A stretch of 35,788 nucleotides of DNA. It comes from a virus. The notes under the pieces are model-generated. The model had not been told where the DNA came from and ran no database searches. It was given only the letters and a program-made list of their open reading frames with translations. The position numbers were made by a program, and so were the translations under genes. Below, piece by piece: positions 15,944 to 28,800 of the stretch; the stretch's first letter is position 1, and every line of letters begins with the position of its first letter. The stretch is from positions 1 through 35,788 of the IMG/VR virus record IMGVR_UViG_3300043464_000938. One strand, written 5' to 3'.

Positions 15944-15949
15944 ATTATA
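15944..15949 (-). promoter_or_regulatory. Extended -10 promoter giving an apparently leaderless mRNA
   Basis: TATAAT preceded by TGG, with its last base six bases before ATG 15937, so transcription would begin at or next to the A of the start codon. No ribosome site is present in between. -35 is poor. The 15-mer GTAATGGTATAATAA is shared with 8344-8349. Confidence 0.5.
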
Positions 15950-15960
15950 CCATTACGCCA

Positions 15961-18900
15961 TTAGATTGCTCTACATGAAAGCGTAGTGGTTACCCCCTCA
16001 CTATATTGCAAGGAGCATCTAACAACTAAATATTTAGTATCTGTTTCAGACATGCCCAAAACTGGGTATTTAATACTTACAATATCGCCAGCAGAAATTA
16101 AAGGGTTTCCAAAAACTTCTATGTCCACAAACCTTCCTTTATTTAATACGCTTGACTTTATCCAATCTGCTAAAGTTTTTGCGTCCTCTTCAGACTGAAT
16201 CCAAGAAGATTCAAAAACAACAAATTCTTTATTTGAGGAGTCCTCTGACTGATCTGTATCGTAGTCTATGGCGCCAGACCTTCTTATAGAATTTCCCAAA
16301 ACATAAAAACTTGTATTATTACTATCATCTAAAACTACAGTAGTTGAAGTGTTATTTAAAACGTAAGCTTCGGCACCGAAAGGCTGTAACCTTTGATCTA
16401 ATACTTTAACATATTTATTTAATGCGGTTCTAAAAGTAATTGGTACGGCTGGTCTAGACTCATCATCATAAGACTCTTTTACTTTTCTTATTTCTCTAGC
16501 CGTAGTTCCGAATTCAAAAAGGGCACCGTTTTCGTCGGCAGTGGTTTGGCCAGCATTGTAAATTAAATCTCCAAATAGCATAGAAAGAGTATCATCAGCA
16601 TAAACACCATTGTATTCATAACCCTTGGTTAATGATCTATTTTTATATACATCTTCATCAATACTTTTAGCATACAGATATTCAAAATAAGCAACTCCCT
16701 GACCACAGTGTAGTCCAACATTTTTTGTTATTGAAAGAGGTGGAATATCTAAATTAACAGAATCGCTTCCAGAATCAATTGCTTCAATTTTAAATCCATT
16801 AATAAAGACAGTAATTATATTTTTTAAAGATTCTTTTTTTACTAGTACATCTATGTTATAAGAGCTGCCAGCGTAAATTCCAGCCAATGTTTTGGTAGAT
16901 GTCTGCTGGCTATCTTTTAAAACTGTAAGCTTATTATTATTAACTCTAACAACCATAATATCTTTTTGAAGGCCAGAAAATGCAGTTGTGCGTACAAGCA
17001 CGTAGTAACCATTTTTGCCAGTTGAGTCTAAGCAAAATCCAATACCACCTACCTGCTCTGGTGTATTAAGCTGGCTATCAAAAAACATTCTTGTTCCAAA
17101 TGAAACAAAAGGCTTTGCAATATCTATTGAATTAAAATCTTTAACTGCAATATCAAAAGTTTTTTTATCTTTATCTAGATTTGAAATTGCTAAAAAGCTT
17201 TTTGCAATTGTTTCTTCTTTGGTGTTTGCTGGAGTTGTAAGACTTCCTACACCAGGCTTTAGCTTTGCTACATCTGGAGTAGCTAGGGTAATATTATATT
17301 TATTAAATCTATTTGAATCGTTTTGCCCAGGCTCATTTATGTAAGAGTTTAAAGTTTTTTTGTGAGACGTTTTAGAGGTAGACAAGGCTCCTCTAGTTTT
17401 TATATTATATTCTCCAGTAGGATAAAAATTTTTATATCCTGGTTTAGATAAAGCTGAATATTTCCATATGTCAGATTGATTTTTAATCAGTACTCTAACT
17501 GGAGATGATGGCCCAGAGGAGGGTACATACTGATACCACAATCCGTCATACTCAATGACTTCTCCGTTTATTAAAACATAACCACTAAACTGATCTAAAA
17601 TTTTATCTACTCTTGCAGAATTTATTGTATTTTGATTAAGCTGAAACTTTGTACTGTCGTCATCAATATCTGTTGCAAGTGAGCCAGCACCAAGAAACGA
17701 GGATTCAGATTTCCACAAAGGTGAAGATGATTCTGAATTGGTAGAGACAAATGCTGTTTTATATCTTACTCTAACATTATTAGCTGAAAACAGCTCTTTG
17801 GTAGACAACCTAATTATGTTAGGCGCATATTCTATATTAGATCCAGACTTGATTTCCTCATTTGTAAATATCCATGAGGTAGGTAATTCTTTGTCGTATA
17901 TAAAGTTTCTAGTATAAAAGTTTAATACATTGTATTCATCTACAAATGCATTCATCTGTATGTCTCTACATAGCTCTTGCAAAACTTCCCAGACTGTTTG
18001 TTCACCGTCCGACCACCAATAAGCCAAAGATGGAATGGAGTCGTCATCAACCTTACCATCTGTTTTTTTAATATTTATCTTGTAATTAGAAAATCCAACT
18101 GAGTCTAAAACTCTTTTAATTACTGAAGTTACAGGTGAAGACTCTACTAAAAGCTGAGGACATATAGTATCCTGAAGTATTTTTGCAGCATCTGTTGCAT
18201 CTATGGATGCCTCTCCAAACTCTGATAATGACCAGGAGGTTACATAAAAAACTCCTTGAGGTACCTTTTGCACTGAAGATCCGTCTCCAATATTTATGTG
18301 TGGCCTTATAATTGCATTCTTAAATAAATATAGTTTTGAGTTATCTATTGGGCCAGATCTATCATATTCAACTATCTGCCTAGATGTAGTATTGTATTTT
18401 GTTATCAAAAGGCTAAGGTAGTTTGCCGTTATGACTCCAACTGGGACAATAGAGGTATCATCTGAAGTAGTTTCTTTATTTACTGTAAACGAAACAATAT
18501 CTGAATCTATTGGCATAACCCATCTTGGACTTAACTCAATTACTCCCAAAAACTTTCCTGTATTTGAATTAACTGCAGTTAAAGATATCTTCTTTAGATA
18601 TTGCGTTGTTGTATATGCAGCAGGTTCTGTTGTTGACCAGGCGGTACCGTTGTAATATATTATTGCTTCCCCGCTTGAATTAAGAGTCGTGCCAGATGAG
18701 CTTATTGTTGTTCCGTCTTGCTTAACTCCAGATATTGTCCACGATATAGGTGTATCATGACTTGTTTCGAACCTTGCAACAATTTTATTAGCAGGTATTA
18801 CTTTTACTATAGACTTCGCTTCATCAGAAAAATATTCAAGCGATATATCTATATTAGTATTTTTCGGAGCCAGCCAATACTTATAAACCATGTCTGGGCC

Positions 18901-19218
18901 AGGATAATAAAGCCTTGGCCTTGTTCCAATTTCTATGTCCCTTGGTCTCTCAAAAGAATCAATCGGTGTGTCTGTGTTATTATTTGTATGAACTAGATAT
19001 TTAATTCCTGGAGATAGTGGTCTAAATGGCTTATAAATAGTATCTATTGGAAATAGTTTTTTAAAAGCAGGGCCAAACGGGTTTGTTAAAGCAGATGATG
19101 TTGCTTTTATATATTCAACCATAGAGTTAAGATTGTATTCAATTGTAGCTCCAGCTGAAGTTGATAACGAATATCCTTTTTTAATTAAATCTTTAGTTTC
19201 ATTTGATACAGTTATCAT
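15961..19218 (-). CDS. Large tail hub / minor tail protein
   Basis: A 1085-residue virion protein placed after the tape measure and distal-tail genes, where the tail hub normally lies. The part at about 310-500 (GVFYVTSWSLSEFGEASIDA, DAAKILQDTICPQ, VWEVLQELCRDIQMNAFVDE, YNVLNFYTR) has the look of the gp27/hub-like module that includes a DUF for phage tail proteins. Residues about 690-860 are LamG/concanavalin-like (FGTRMFFDSQ, GIGFCLDSTGKNGYYVLVRT, GQGVAYFEYLYAKS), suggesting glycan binding. The C-terminus (DIEVFGNPLISAGDIVSIKY) is a beta barrel common to hub proteins. ATG 19218 overlaps the preceding stop (ATGA). Domain boundaries are approximate. Confidence 0.7.
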   Translation of the reverse strand: MITVSNETKDLIKKGYSLSTSAGATIEYNLNSMVEYIKATSSALTNPFGPAFKKLFPIDTIYKPFRPLSPGIKYLVHTNNNTDTPIDSFERPRDIEIGTRPRLYYPGPDMVYKYWLAPKNTNIDISLEYFSDEAKSIVKVIPANKIVARFETSHDTPISWTISGVKQDGTTISSSGTTLNSSGEAIIYYNGTAWSTTEPAAYTTTQYLKKISLTAVNSNTGKFLGVIELSPRWVMPIDSDIVSFTVNKETTSDDTSIVPVGVITANYLSLLITKYNTTSRQIVEYDRSGPIDNSKLYLFKNAIIRPHINIGDGSSVQKVPQGVFYVTSWSLSEFGEASIDATDAAKILQDTICPQLLVESSPVTSVIKRVLDSVGFSNYKINIKKTDGKVDDDSIPSLAYWWSDGEQTVWEVLQELCRDIQMNAFVDEYNVLNFYTRNFIYDKELPTSWIFTNEEIKSGSNIEYAPNIIRLSTKELFSANNVRVRYKTAFVSTNSESSSPLWKSESSFLGAGSLATDIDDDSTKFQLNQNTINSARVDKILDQFSGYVLINGEVIEYDGLWYQYVPSSGPSSPVRVLIKNQSDIWKYSALSKPGYKNFYPTGEYNIKTRGALSTSKTSHKKTLNSYINEPGQNDSNRFNKYNITLATPDVAKLKPGVGSLTTPANTKEETIAKSFLAISNLDKDKKTFDIAVKDFNSIDIAKPFVSFGTRMFFDSQLNTPEQVGGIGFCLDSTGKNGYYVLVRTTAFSGLQKDIMVVRVNNNKLTVLKDSQQTSTKTLAGIYAGSSYNIDVLVKKESLKNIITVFINGFKIEAIDSGSDSVNLDIPPLSITKNVGLHCGQGVAYFEYLYAKSIDEDVYKNRSLTKGYEYNGVYADDTLSMLFGDLIYNAGQTTADENGALFEFGTTAREIRKVKESYDDESRPAVPITFRTALNKYVKVLDQRLQPFGAEAYVLNNTSTTVVLDDSNNTSFYVLGNSIRRSGAIDYDTDQSEDSSNKEFVVFESSWIQSEEDAKTLADWIKSSVLNKGRFVDIEVFGNPLISAGDIVSIKYPVLGMSETDTKYLVVRCSLQYSEGVTTTLSCRAI

Positions 19219-19805
19219 ACCTGCTCCAAAGATATGTCAACACTCCAAAATGTTTGTAGTCCTCTTTTAATAACTGAAAAACTGCAAGATGTAAACATTA
19301 CTGTGTAAGTATAGTCATCTGATAAGGCTCCATCAGATTGCTCAATTAAATCTGTACTAAAAACTGTTGGGTTTAATTTAATTCTAAAAGGTAGTCTACC
19401 AGCAGAACTTTCATAAAAGTTTTTTAAATCTTCTGCGCCCCAGGCACCGTCAACTGTTTCATTTCTAAAAGAAGGTAGCATTTCCCATGAAATATTTATG
19501 GTAAGTTTATCAGCGACAAAATACTTTCTAAGTGTACCGTTTGACATTCTAGATGACTGCTCAATTCTATTTGTATCTATTGAAATTGGCTGTCTATTAT
19601 GTTCAGTAACTCTTCTAAATCTTAATTGATTTTTAGAGCTGTAGGACAAGTTGTTTCTAGTTGCTACAGATGATGTATATGAGTTACCTGGTGCAACAAC
19701 AGTTGCTCCCTTGTAATCAAATGAGTTATTTGCTGTATCAATTGCAAATGGGTCTAGTGCCTCTATGTATAAAATTGAGCCTTTACTTAAATTTTGAAAA
19801 CTCAT
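19215..19805 (-). CDS. Distal tail protein candidate (Dit-like)
   Basis: A 196-residue protein directly after the tape measure, the usual position of the distal tail protein that closes the tube and carries the hub. Sequence features are beta strands with aromatic/charged faces (LTINISWEMLPSFRNET, GRLPFRIKLNPTVF, YTYTVMFTSCSFSVIKRG, FWSVDISLEQV), consistent with the N-terminal ring domain of Dit proteins. No catalytic motif. Start and tape-measure stop share a base (TAATG). The role is assigned mainly by gene order. Confidence 0.6.
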   Translation of the reverse strand: MSFQNLSKGSILYIEALDPFAIDTANNSFDYKGATVVAPGNSYTSSVATRNNLSYSSKNQLRFRRVTEHNRQPISIDTNRIEQSSRMSNGTLRKYFVADKLTINISWEMLPSFRNETVDGAWGAEDLKNFYESSAGRLPFRIKLNPTVFSTDLIEQSDGALSDDYTYTVMFTSCSFSVIKRGLQTFWSVDISLEQV

Positions 19806-22800
19806 TATGACCCAACCTTTCTATTTACTCCAGCTGCCATTTCTTTTAATCTCATCTCATTACGTATTTCTAGTGCAACATCTTTTGCTGTCACGTTTGT
19901 TCCATTTAATTCTACATTTATATTATATACTGATCCAGTTGCTGCCGCCGTTGCATTTGGATTAAACGGATTCATATTAGCTGGAATAACTGCTTCGTTT
20001 TTGTGAATTAGTGCAAGCATGTCGGCAGGCACACTATTAATTCCATATTCAAATTTAGGAATGTTTTGAGTAATCATGTCATAAAGAGATTGAACAGCTT
20101 CTCTAGATTGTAAATTAGGTCCTTCAATCCTAGCCATATCTTGAAGTCTCTTTAAGGTATCTGCTGGAACTCTATCCTTAATCATATTTGTGTATGGAAC
20201 TAAAAATTCTGTACCCATTTGATGCAGTCTGTCTTTACCTAGACCGCCACTTAATCGCCAGACCATATCTTCTAATATAGTATTGCCACTTGTTGTAGAG
20301 TAAGTATCTCCTGCTCCAAGCCTGTTTGTAAGCTTAGCATTTTTGCTTCCCTGTAGCAATCTATATGCGTCATCTTGAAAAATATCTGCGAAGCCTTCAT
20401 GAGTTCCATGCCAATTTCTGTTACTCATGCTTCTGTTAGCTATTGCTTCTGGTCCACCAAGTATGTTAAGGTTTCTATGCCCAAGCTCATGGAAAAGTGT
20501 ATTTGGACTTCCACTGTGCAACGTACCTTGCCTACTTTGAATAAGACCTATGTCTGAGGCTTTTCCACCATAAAGACTAAGAAGTGCACGAAGCGTTGAT
20601 GCTGGAGAGGATTCTGATCTATGAATTGGCATTCTTACGTTATTATCATTTAATCTTACTTGAGCTGAATAATTAATACCTCTATCTGCTGGATACAAGA
20701 AGGCTGTAGCCTTGTCTTTTATAGCACTAAACATATTTGAAAGTTGTCCTTTAGGGCCAAACTCATAAAGCTCACGTGGGGTTGGAATGTCGTCCATCAT
20801 TGCCGATGCATATCTTCTTGGGCCGTACAAATTAACTACGCCTTTACCAGCTAAAATTTCTGGTATTTCTCCAGCAGTTGCCCTAGCTTTTTCTTGATAC
20901 TCAGAAAGAGTTTTATTTACACGATCTAAATATTTTGTTGGCTTGATAAAATTAAGCTCCATTAAATCATTTACAAATTTAGGAAGCCTCTTGTCAAAGA
21001 CTCTCACTCCCTGTCTTGCAACAGCAGTTTTATCTGCTGCCGTTCTAAGTAGCATAGATGAATATGGAAGTATTGCAGAAAGACCAGCTGTTGTAGCTAC
21101 ATTTTTTAAGCTTGAGGTCAAGCTCATGTTTGCAAGATCTTTCTTTGCTATTTTATTAATATCTGGTGCATAATCGCTATTAAAGTATTTATCGTTTAAT
21201 CCGTTTAGGTCTCCACGCTTCCAGAGTTTTTCTTCATCGTATGCCTTTCCGCCTTTTACTCCAAATTGCGATCCTCCCTTTACTAAACCAATTAATCCCT
21301 CTACGGTACCAGCGAGAGATCCTCCAACAAACCCTAGTCCGCCGCCTGAAGCCGCTCCAGTTACTCCTCCTTGAAGGGCACTCCATCCAAATCTAGCAAC
21401 AGACTTACCCCATTTTTCAAGCCCTGAAGCATTTTCGTTTGCGCCATACTTTAAGCTTAGGAATTTTTCGGTCTCTTCCATAGCTTGGTATGCTGCTCCG
21501 CTTTTTGCCCCCATACCGAAGCCCTTTATTCCGCCTTTTGCTCCAAACTTCATCAAGTTTTTAAACTTATCTGCAAAGCCACCAAATTTAAATCCTTGTA
21601 CTAATCCTCCATTTGCAAACATTAATGGACCTAATCCATAGGCACCGCTTCCAATACCGCCCATAGAGGCTCCAGAGCCTGCAAAGCGCATAGGGTCTTT
21701 GTCTATACCCATTCCTGGACTACTAAACTTTTTAGGTTGCTCTGCTAGTTGATGCCAGTAATCTGAGAAATTTGCTACCTTACCCTTGAATGGAAGCCTT
21801 GGAATTTCAGTTCCGCCCCATGGATCTTTTCCAGCATTATTAAATATTGGCTTTCCATTTTTATCAAACCCTAGTGGTGACTGCTGATAAAGTCTTTCTA
21901 GCTCTCCCCAGTAGCGACCATATGGACTTCCAGTAGGTTGGTTTTTAGAATTATAAGAAGACTTTGGCTTCATCCATGAAGCAATTGGACCGCCATCTGC
22001 TCTTCTAAGTGCTTTGTGCCAACCATCTACAACATCTGCACCACCAGCGGCGTCTACAGCCTTTGCACTAAATACATACTCTCCATCTGAAAGCATTGCT
22101 GGAATAGAATCAGATGTTGCCGTTCCTGGACCAGCAACTTTTCCTCCTGGCTCAAAATGTTTTACTGGGCCACCCAATGCTCTTGCTTTTCCTACTGGCT
22201 TTTTATCTAGATCAATAACTGTTTGTGCACTGTAGTCATACTTATAAATATTTCCGCCAGAATCAACTACATAGCTTTTGTTCTTATAAGTAAATACAGT
22301 AAATGTTTCTTCCATGCCATCATTATTTACTCTAGTATACTTTTCTCCAGATCCACCTAGTGTAGGTGGCTTAGCTGCTTGTGCTCCAGCACTTCCTAGT
22401 GTTTTTTGTGCAGAATAGTCTTTAGCTGTTCCAGGCTGATCTACTTTATTTTCAGCAGTTCCTTCTGGAGTGTTTGGTCTGTATCTAAGAAGTGCTGCAA
22501 CAACATCGTCTCTAAGCTGCTTTAATGTTACCTTACCAGTAATGAGCTCTGCCTGCTTTAAGGCTGAATTTGCATCTGCTGTAAATATATCTAATATCTT
22601 TTTATTAACAGTTTTTACTTCAGTTAATGTTGATCCGTTATACTCTACAGAAGTTTGCTGAAGCTTAAGAGCTTTTCCGTTTTCATCAAAGTACTTCCCA
22701 AATCCGTCTCTAACTGTTTTTGCAAGCAGGCTGTTTCCTGTTCCTGATTTCTGAACTTCTTTTATAAGAGCAAATATCTTTCTATCAACTTCTTTTTGTG

Positions 22801-25800
22801 CAGCTGCTTGCTGTTCTGGAGGAAGAAGTTTTACGTTTATTGCTTCAACTGTTAGATCACTATATTGCTTTTGATATTTTTCTAATGTTGCTGCAATCTC
22901 CTGTGCAGCTGCAGCATTATCTGCTGCAATAGCCGCACCAGTACTTCTCTTATCAGCTGCATCTTGAATCTTTTGTGCATCTTTTTCTAAAGGTGCCTTT
23001 GCTTTATTTGCTGCATCCTCTATTGCTTTTTGAGCAAGGTCGGCTTGTCTATTAAGTGTGAGTTGATCTATATCCAACTTGGCTTGATTTGCTGCAGCCA
23101 TGTCTCCACGAGAGACAGCATCTGCATATTCTATCTGAAGCTTTTGTAATTGCAATGCATAATTTGATGCATCTTGAGTTGCTCTCAAAGCCTCTAGCTT
23201 TTTATTTTTTTCTTCATCTATAAGCTTAATTTTTTTAGCAATTGCTTTTAATTCTTCTTGAGAATTTCTTTGTGCTGCATTAGCAGCTCTTTGTGATGCA
23301 GCAGAATTTTTATTAATTGTTGCTCTTAATCTATCCATAGCTGTTTCAACTGTTGCGAAGGTTGTTGCAACTCCTCCAGCGTCAGCTAAATCTGTAATTC
23401 CAGACTGAATAGATGTAGTAAATGATGCCAGCTTAACTGCAAGATCGGAATCTATTTTAGATAGGTCGGCAGCAAATCCAGAAGAGAATAGTGTCCATTT
23501 TGCTAAAATTCCTTCTACTGTATCTGCCTTGGTTGTAATTTCTCCAAGCAGCATATTGCTTCTTGCAAGATCATTATAAGCTTCTTCTCCTATCGGCTTT
23601 CTTAAAGAATCTCCATAAACCTTGCCAAAATCTGTCATTACTTGCTTATAAGCATCAAACTGATCTATAACATTACCAAATGCATCCTTTGTTCCGACTA
23701 AACTTTTTGTGGTTAAATCAAATATATTAATTAATCCTTCAAAGCCTTCTCCAACTTCCTTTGCAAAATCAACGCTTCCAGGACCCTTATTCAAAGTGTT
23801 TATAAGGTTTCCTACTGCAAATGTGGCTGCAGTTGCTTTATCTGAAATTCCAGCAAAAGTTTTATCTGCAAGTAGTTTAAATGTATCTCCGCTTCTTTCG
23901 CTATTTGCTAATGCACCATAAATCTTTTTATTAGCATCTTCAACACTCATTCCTGCTGCAATAAACTGAGCCTTCTGATTAGATACAAGTCTTAGAGTTT
24001 CATCAAAACCCTCTGATCTATTTAAAGATTCTATAAAGTCTTTTAGCTTTTTGCCTTCTTCTTTTGCAGTCTTCATTTCTTTAACAGACATTGCAATACC
24101 AGGAAGTCCTACAGAAAGGCCTTCTCCTCCTTTGCCTGCGGCAGAAAGAAGTTTTCTGTTTTCTATGGTAGCTTTCATTTCAGCATTTAAATCAAAGTAC
24201 TTTATACCAGCTTGCTCTGCTGCTTTTGCAGTCATAGAAAGACCCATAGATGCGTCTTGTTGTGAATCCTTATAGTTTTGATAAATCTTAAATGCAGCAA
24301 ATGCGGCGGATATAGCTGCTCCTACTAAACTAAATGCTTTTGCAAATCTTAGTATTTGTGCAACAACTGCTGCAGCTTTTGCTCCTGCGCCAGTAACTCC
24401 TGTAATTGCAGCTTTTGCAGCAGATGCTCCAGATTTAACTGAAGCAAGGATTCTAACATACGGAAGCATAGGAAGGATTGAAGTTGCTCCCATTAGAAGC
24501 ATTCCAGCTGTCATTCCAGACATTCCGCCGACTTTTTCTTTGCCCATCAATGCCATTCCGCCCATTGATCCAGCCATACCAATTCCCATTTGAGCACCCA
24601 TGCTCATTCCGTTTGCTCTTTGAGGTATAGAAACTCCAGAAGCTTGGGCTTGGGCTTTATTCATTACAACACTTTGTCCTCCAGTAGCCTCATTGTTTAC
24701 TAGATACTCAGTTTTTCTGCGACCTAAAACTCCAACCTTTCTAGATTGAACTCCTTCTGCAACATCTCTATATTGACCAATCATTCCTGGACCGAATAGG
24801 CCTTGTACAGGAGCCATTCCTGGAGGGTAGTTCCTTGCAGCAAAAGCATTCTGTTCTTGGACTATTGCATTTCTAAATCTTAGCCCACCATCTACTACCC
24901 TTGTACCAAAATTATTTATGCTGTCAAGTCCATTACGAATCATTCCGCTTGCTTTTTTGCCAGTGCTCATCAAAGACATTGCTGCTTCTTGGTAAGCTTT
25001 TCCAATGTGTTTATGAGATGTCATTAATCCATATGCTAAAGTTGTTGCTCCCTTTGTTGCAGCGGTTGCTGTCATATTAAATGCTGCTTCTAAATATCTA
25101 GACTTCATCATTAATGAATTTCTAAATGGATCAATCATGTTGTTAACCATAACCTGGCCAGGGTTATAAAAACTTGTTGTTCCAGTTCTAACTGCTTCTC
25201 TTCCTAATCCTGTTGTTAAAGCTTGTTGACCAGTAATTTGACGAGATGAAGCTCTAGATCTTTCTGCTAGTAAATCTCTTTCTCTTTGTGCACGTTGTTC
25301 TGCTTCCCAATTAGCTCTTGCAGCAGGGTTTCCTGGCCTACGTGAACCATCTTTTCGACCATAGGCACGTCTTCCTGGCTTAATTGGGCCGCCACCAACT
25401 GGTCCTCCAGCGTTAAGATATTTTGGATTAGCATGAACGGCATGATATTTACTCCAATCAACATCTATACCATCATCTAATCTTTTGAGCATTGCTTGAT
25501 AAGGAGGTCTAAGATCTTCAGGTAAATCATTTATTATTTTTAATAATTTTGGACGAGCATCTTCTAATATTTTCTTCATTCGTCTGCCGTATTTTTTTGG
25601 GCTCATCTTAGCAATTATTGGGGCAGTGTCACGTGCAAAATCTTTTCTTGCTCCACCTTTAACGGCAAGTAAATTAATCATTGCTTGCTTTTCCATAGAG
25701 TTCATTTCATGAGCTTCTGCAAGACGTGTATTACCAGATGCTTTGGGTAATACTCCAGCTTGCCCAACATCTGGATTGAAATTACCATACACGTTTGCCC

Positions 25801-28800
25801 TAGATAAATCTTTGTTGTTCAAAAGAAGAGAGTTAGCAAGCTGTCTAAGCACTGTATCTTCATCCCATGGCACATTAGTGTTTGCAAAGCGTGGGTCGTA
25901 ATCTGACTCTAAAGCAAGGAGCTTGGTTTTTTTTGATGGATCTAATGGATTTGCAACTGTTCTAGCTGTTTGTACTGGAGAATATATTCCAAAAAGATCT
26001 CTTGTAATTTGAGTGCCAATTGGCTCATGGATGGCAGTTAATTCATTAGGAACACCTTTAACAAAAACTTTTTTGTTACCGACCTTATACAATCCAGATA
26101 CACCAGGTACGGGATAACTCATTCCTGTGCTTGCAGAAATTTGATGCCCATATTCAGTTACTGGCATATCAGCAAATTTACCTAGCGATCCTCTTGAGCT
26201 TAATTCTCTTGCCTTTGCTAAAATCTTTAATTGTTTATCTGGTGCAAGCAATCTTAGGGCAGGAGCAATATTTCCATAATTTGATCTACCTCTAGATATG
26301 GATCCACCTGGAATCATTCCTCCAAGATTGTATCCGCCCATAACAAGTCTAGGAGGTCTTGTTGGTAGCCATCTTTGTCTTTTGGCAGCTGCTTCTAAAA
26401 ACATCCGTAAAAAATTTTTTTGTTCTTTAGTTGCCCTAACAACTCTTCCTGATTCATATTCAGATTTGGTTTTAAACTTTCCATCATCTTGAACTGCGGC
26501 ATATAGATCATCTACTGTTGCAAACTTATCCATTCCTGTGCGCTTTAAGGCTAGCTCGAAGTTTTCTCTTGCATCTGCTGCATTTAAATTTAGAACATCT
26601 CTAGACAGACCAATTCCTTCAAGTCTGCTCATTATGTTATTTATTCCAGGAGGTAGTACTGCAGCTAATCCCATATAGCCACTAGTCATATATCCAAGAT
26701 CTTTACGTCTTCTAAAGTGTGCTCTTTCATGCAATCCTTGAATAATTGGCATATTATCTTTATTTTTAAATGTTGTTGGTGAAACCGCTTCTATTAAATC
26801 CTTTACTCCAACAAAATTTGGAAAACGATTTTTATCCATCATAGCATCTCTAACATTATTTAGCTCATAATTTAAAGCGTTGCTGGTGCTTGATTGAGCT
26901 GTTTTAGCCTTCTTAACACGTAACTTTGGATATTTCTTTTCTAAATTTTGTACCTGTTTAATTCTTATTTTAACAAACTCTTCATCAGATCCACCAGACA
27001 TCATCTTTGCTTTATCAAAGTTAGATGTTGCTTTCTTAATAGCTTCATCTACTGGCATTCCTGCAGTTCCAGCCAGCTCTGCTGCATCCAGCATAATCAT
27101 TCTAATTCTTAGATCATCTTCATATCTTGGATTATTGATAAATCTTAAATACTCTTTGTATTGTTTTTTAAATAGTCTTTCGTCCATCTTGCTAGATGGT
27201 GTCTTATCCGTCTTCTTTCCATAGCCAGAAATACCGTTCATAATCTGCCCACCAAAATTGTATCCGCTATTTGCTGCGTCAACTGCTGCATAAAGCTCAG
27301 GCATTCTTTGAATTGCAGGACCAAAAACTACTTCCCGTGGAGTAAGAGCTGCGGTAATATTTCCACCGTCATTTAAATATGTGCTTGGAGCCATTGCAAC
27401 TAATGGGGCATTTGCTGGATCCATTGCAGCTTCTTGATTTAAAACATATCCACCTAGTGGAACGCTTCCTAGTCTATCGTCATAGTTTACTGAAGATGGA
27501 CCAGAAACAACTGTTTTGCTTGGGCCAAATGATTCGATGTCTCCACCTATATTAAACTTAGGCATTCTTGTTGTTTGAATACTGTAAGGTGCGCCAAATG
27601 TTCTTACACCACGGACTCTTCCAAACTCTTCCATGACGGCAGCATTTGTCTTTTTCTTATACAAATCTCTAAGTGTAAACTGTCCATTAGCATCAACAAC
27701 TGGTTGATCCATCATTGGAGCTCTTGTTAAATCAATTGTTCTTCCTCGTCCAGCAGCATACATACTTACTGCTGATCCCATATCTGCTTCTATCTGTGCA
27801 TTAAGTGCAAGTATTCTTGCCTTTGCTTGATCAACAGTAATTTCTGCATTTCTCATTTGTTGAACAATTAGTGCAGATTGAGTTGCTGCACTATCTGCAA
27901 ATCTTTGAGTTATTGGAAGAATATCATCAAATGTATCTAGTAGCTCTCTGCTTACAGTTCCACCCATTGCAATTGTTTTCTTTAGATTTGCAACTTCTTG
28001 TTCTGTTTGCATTCCAAGTGTTGCCATCAACGCATGGAATTTGGCAGCCTCTGGTGCAACAATTCCTGTAGATATCCCCTTTACACTTGTTAGCCCTTCA
28101 ACATTTGGAAGTCTATCATGCATATAAATTTGAGGAGTTCTAGATATTCCTCTATTTACTGGTATAGCTCCTGGCACACCGCCAAACAGCGTGGCTGGAT
28201 TATTAGGATCCCTTGGTCTAATGTGAGACATTGCTCTAGTATTAGGATCTCCAACATATGGATCGTTAGGGTCAACTACTCTTCTTCCATGAGCAGGAGC
28301 AACAATTGTATTCCCAGCAACAGTAGACACTCCTGCGTTTACTGGAACTGCACTCTTCATTGATGCTGCTTGAAGGTTTTGATAATCTAAAACAAGTTTT
28401 TGTAATGCATTATGAAGAACTTGAGCTGCAGCGGCATCTGAATAAAATGCATTCTCAACCATTTCTGCTGCTTTTTGAGCAGCAATAATTTCTGGAGTAA
28501 GCATCTTCCATCCATTTGCTTTCATAAAGAAAGATCTGAGCTGAACTATTCCCTTTGTTATATAACCAAAGAAGTTAGCAAGTACACCAGTTAACATAAT
28601 TAGTGGACCAACTAATGCTGTAAATCCTGCCATAAATGTAAGAGCTTTTTTAATTGGTGTTGGCAACTCAGTAAAGAAGTTTAGAATTTTTGATGCTGCA
28701 TTTATAAGCTTTGTTGCTACTCCGAGAAACTCTTCTCCAACGCTTGCAAGCTCTGCTTTAAGGCTTTCCATTGCCTTTCTGTATTTACCAGATGCAGACT

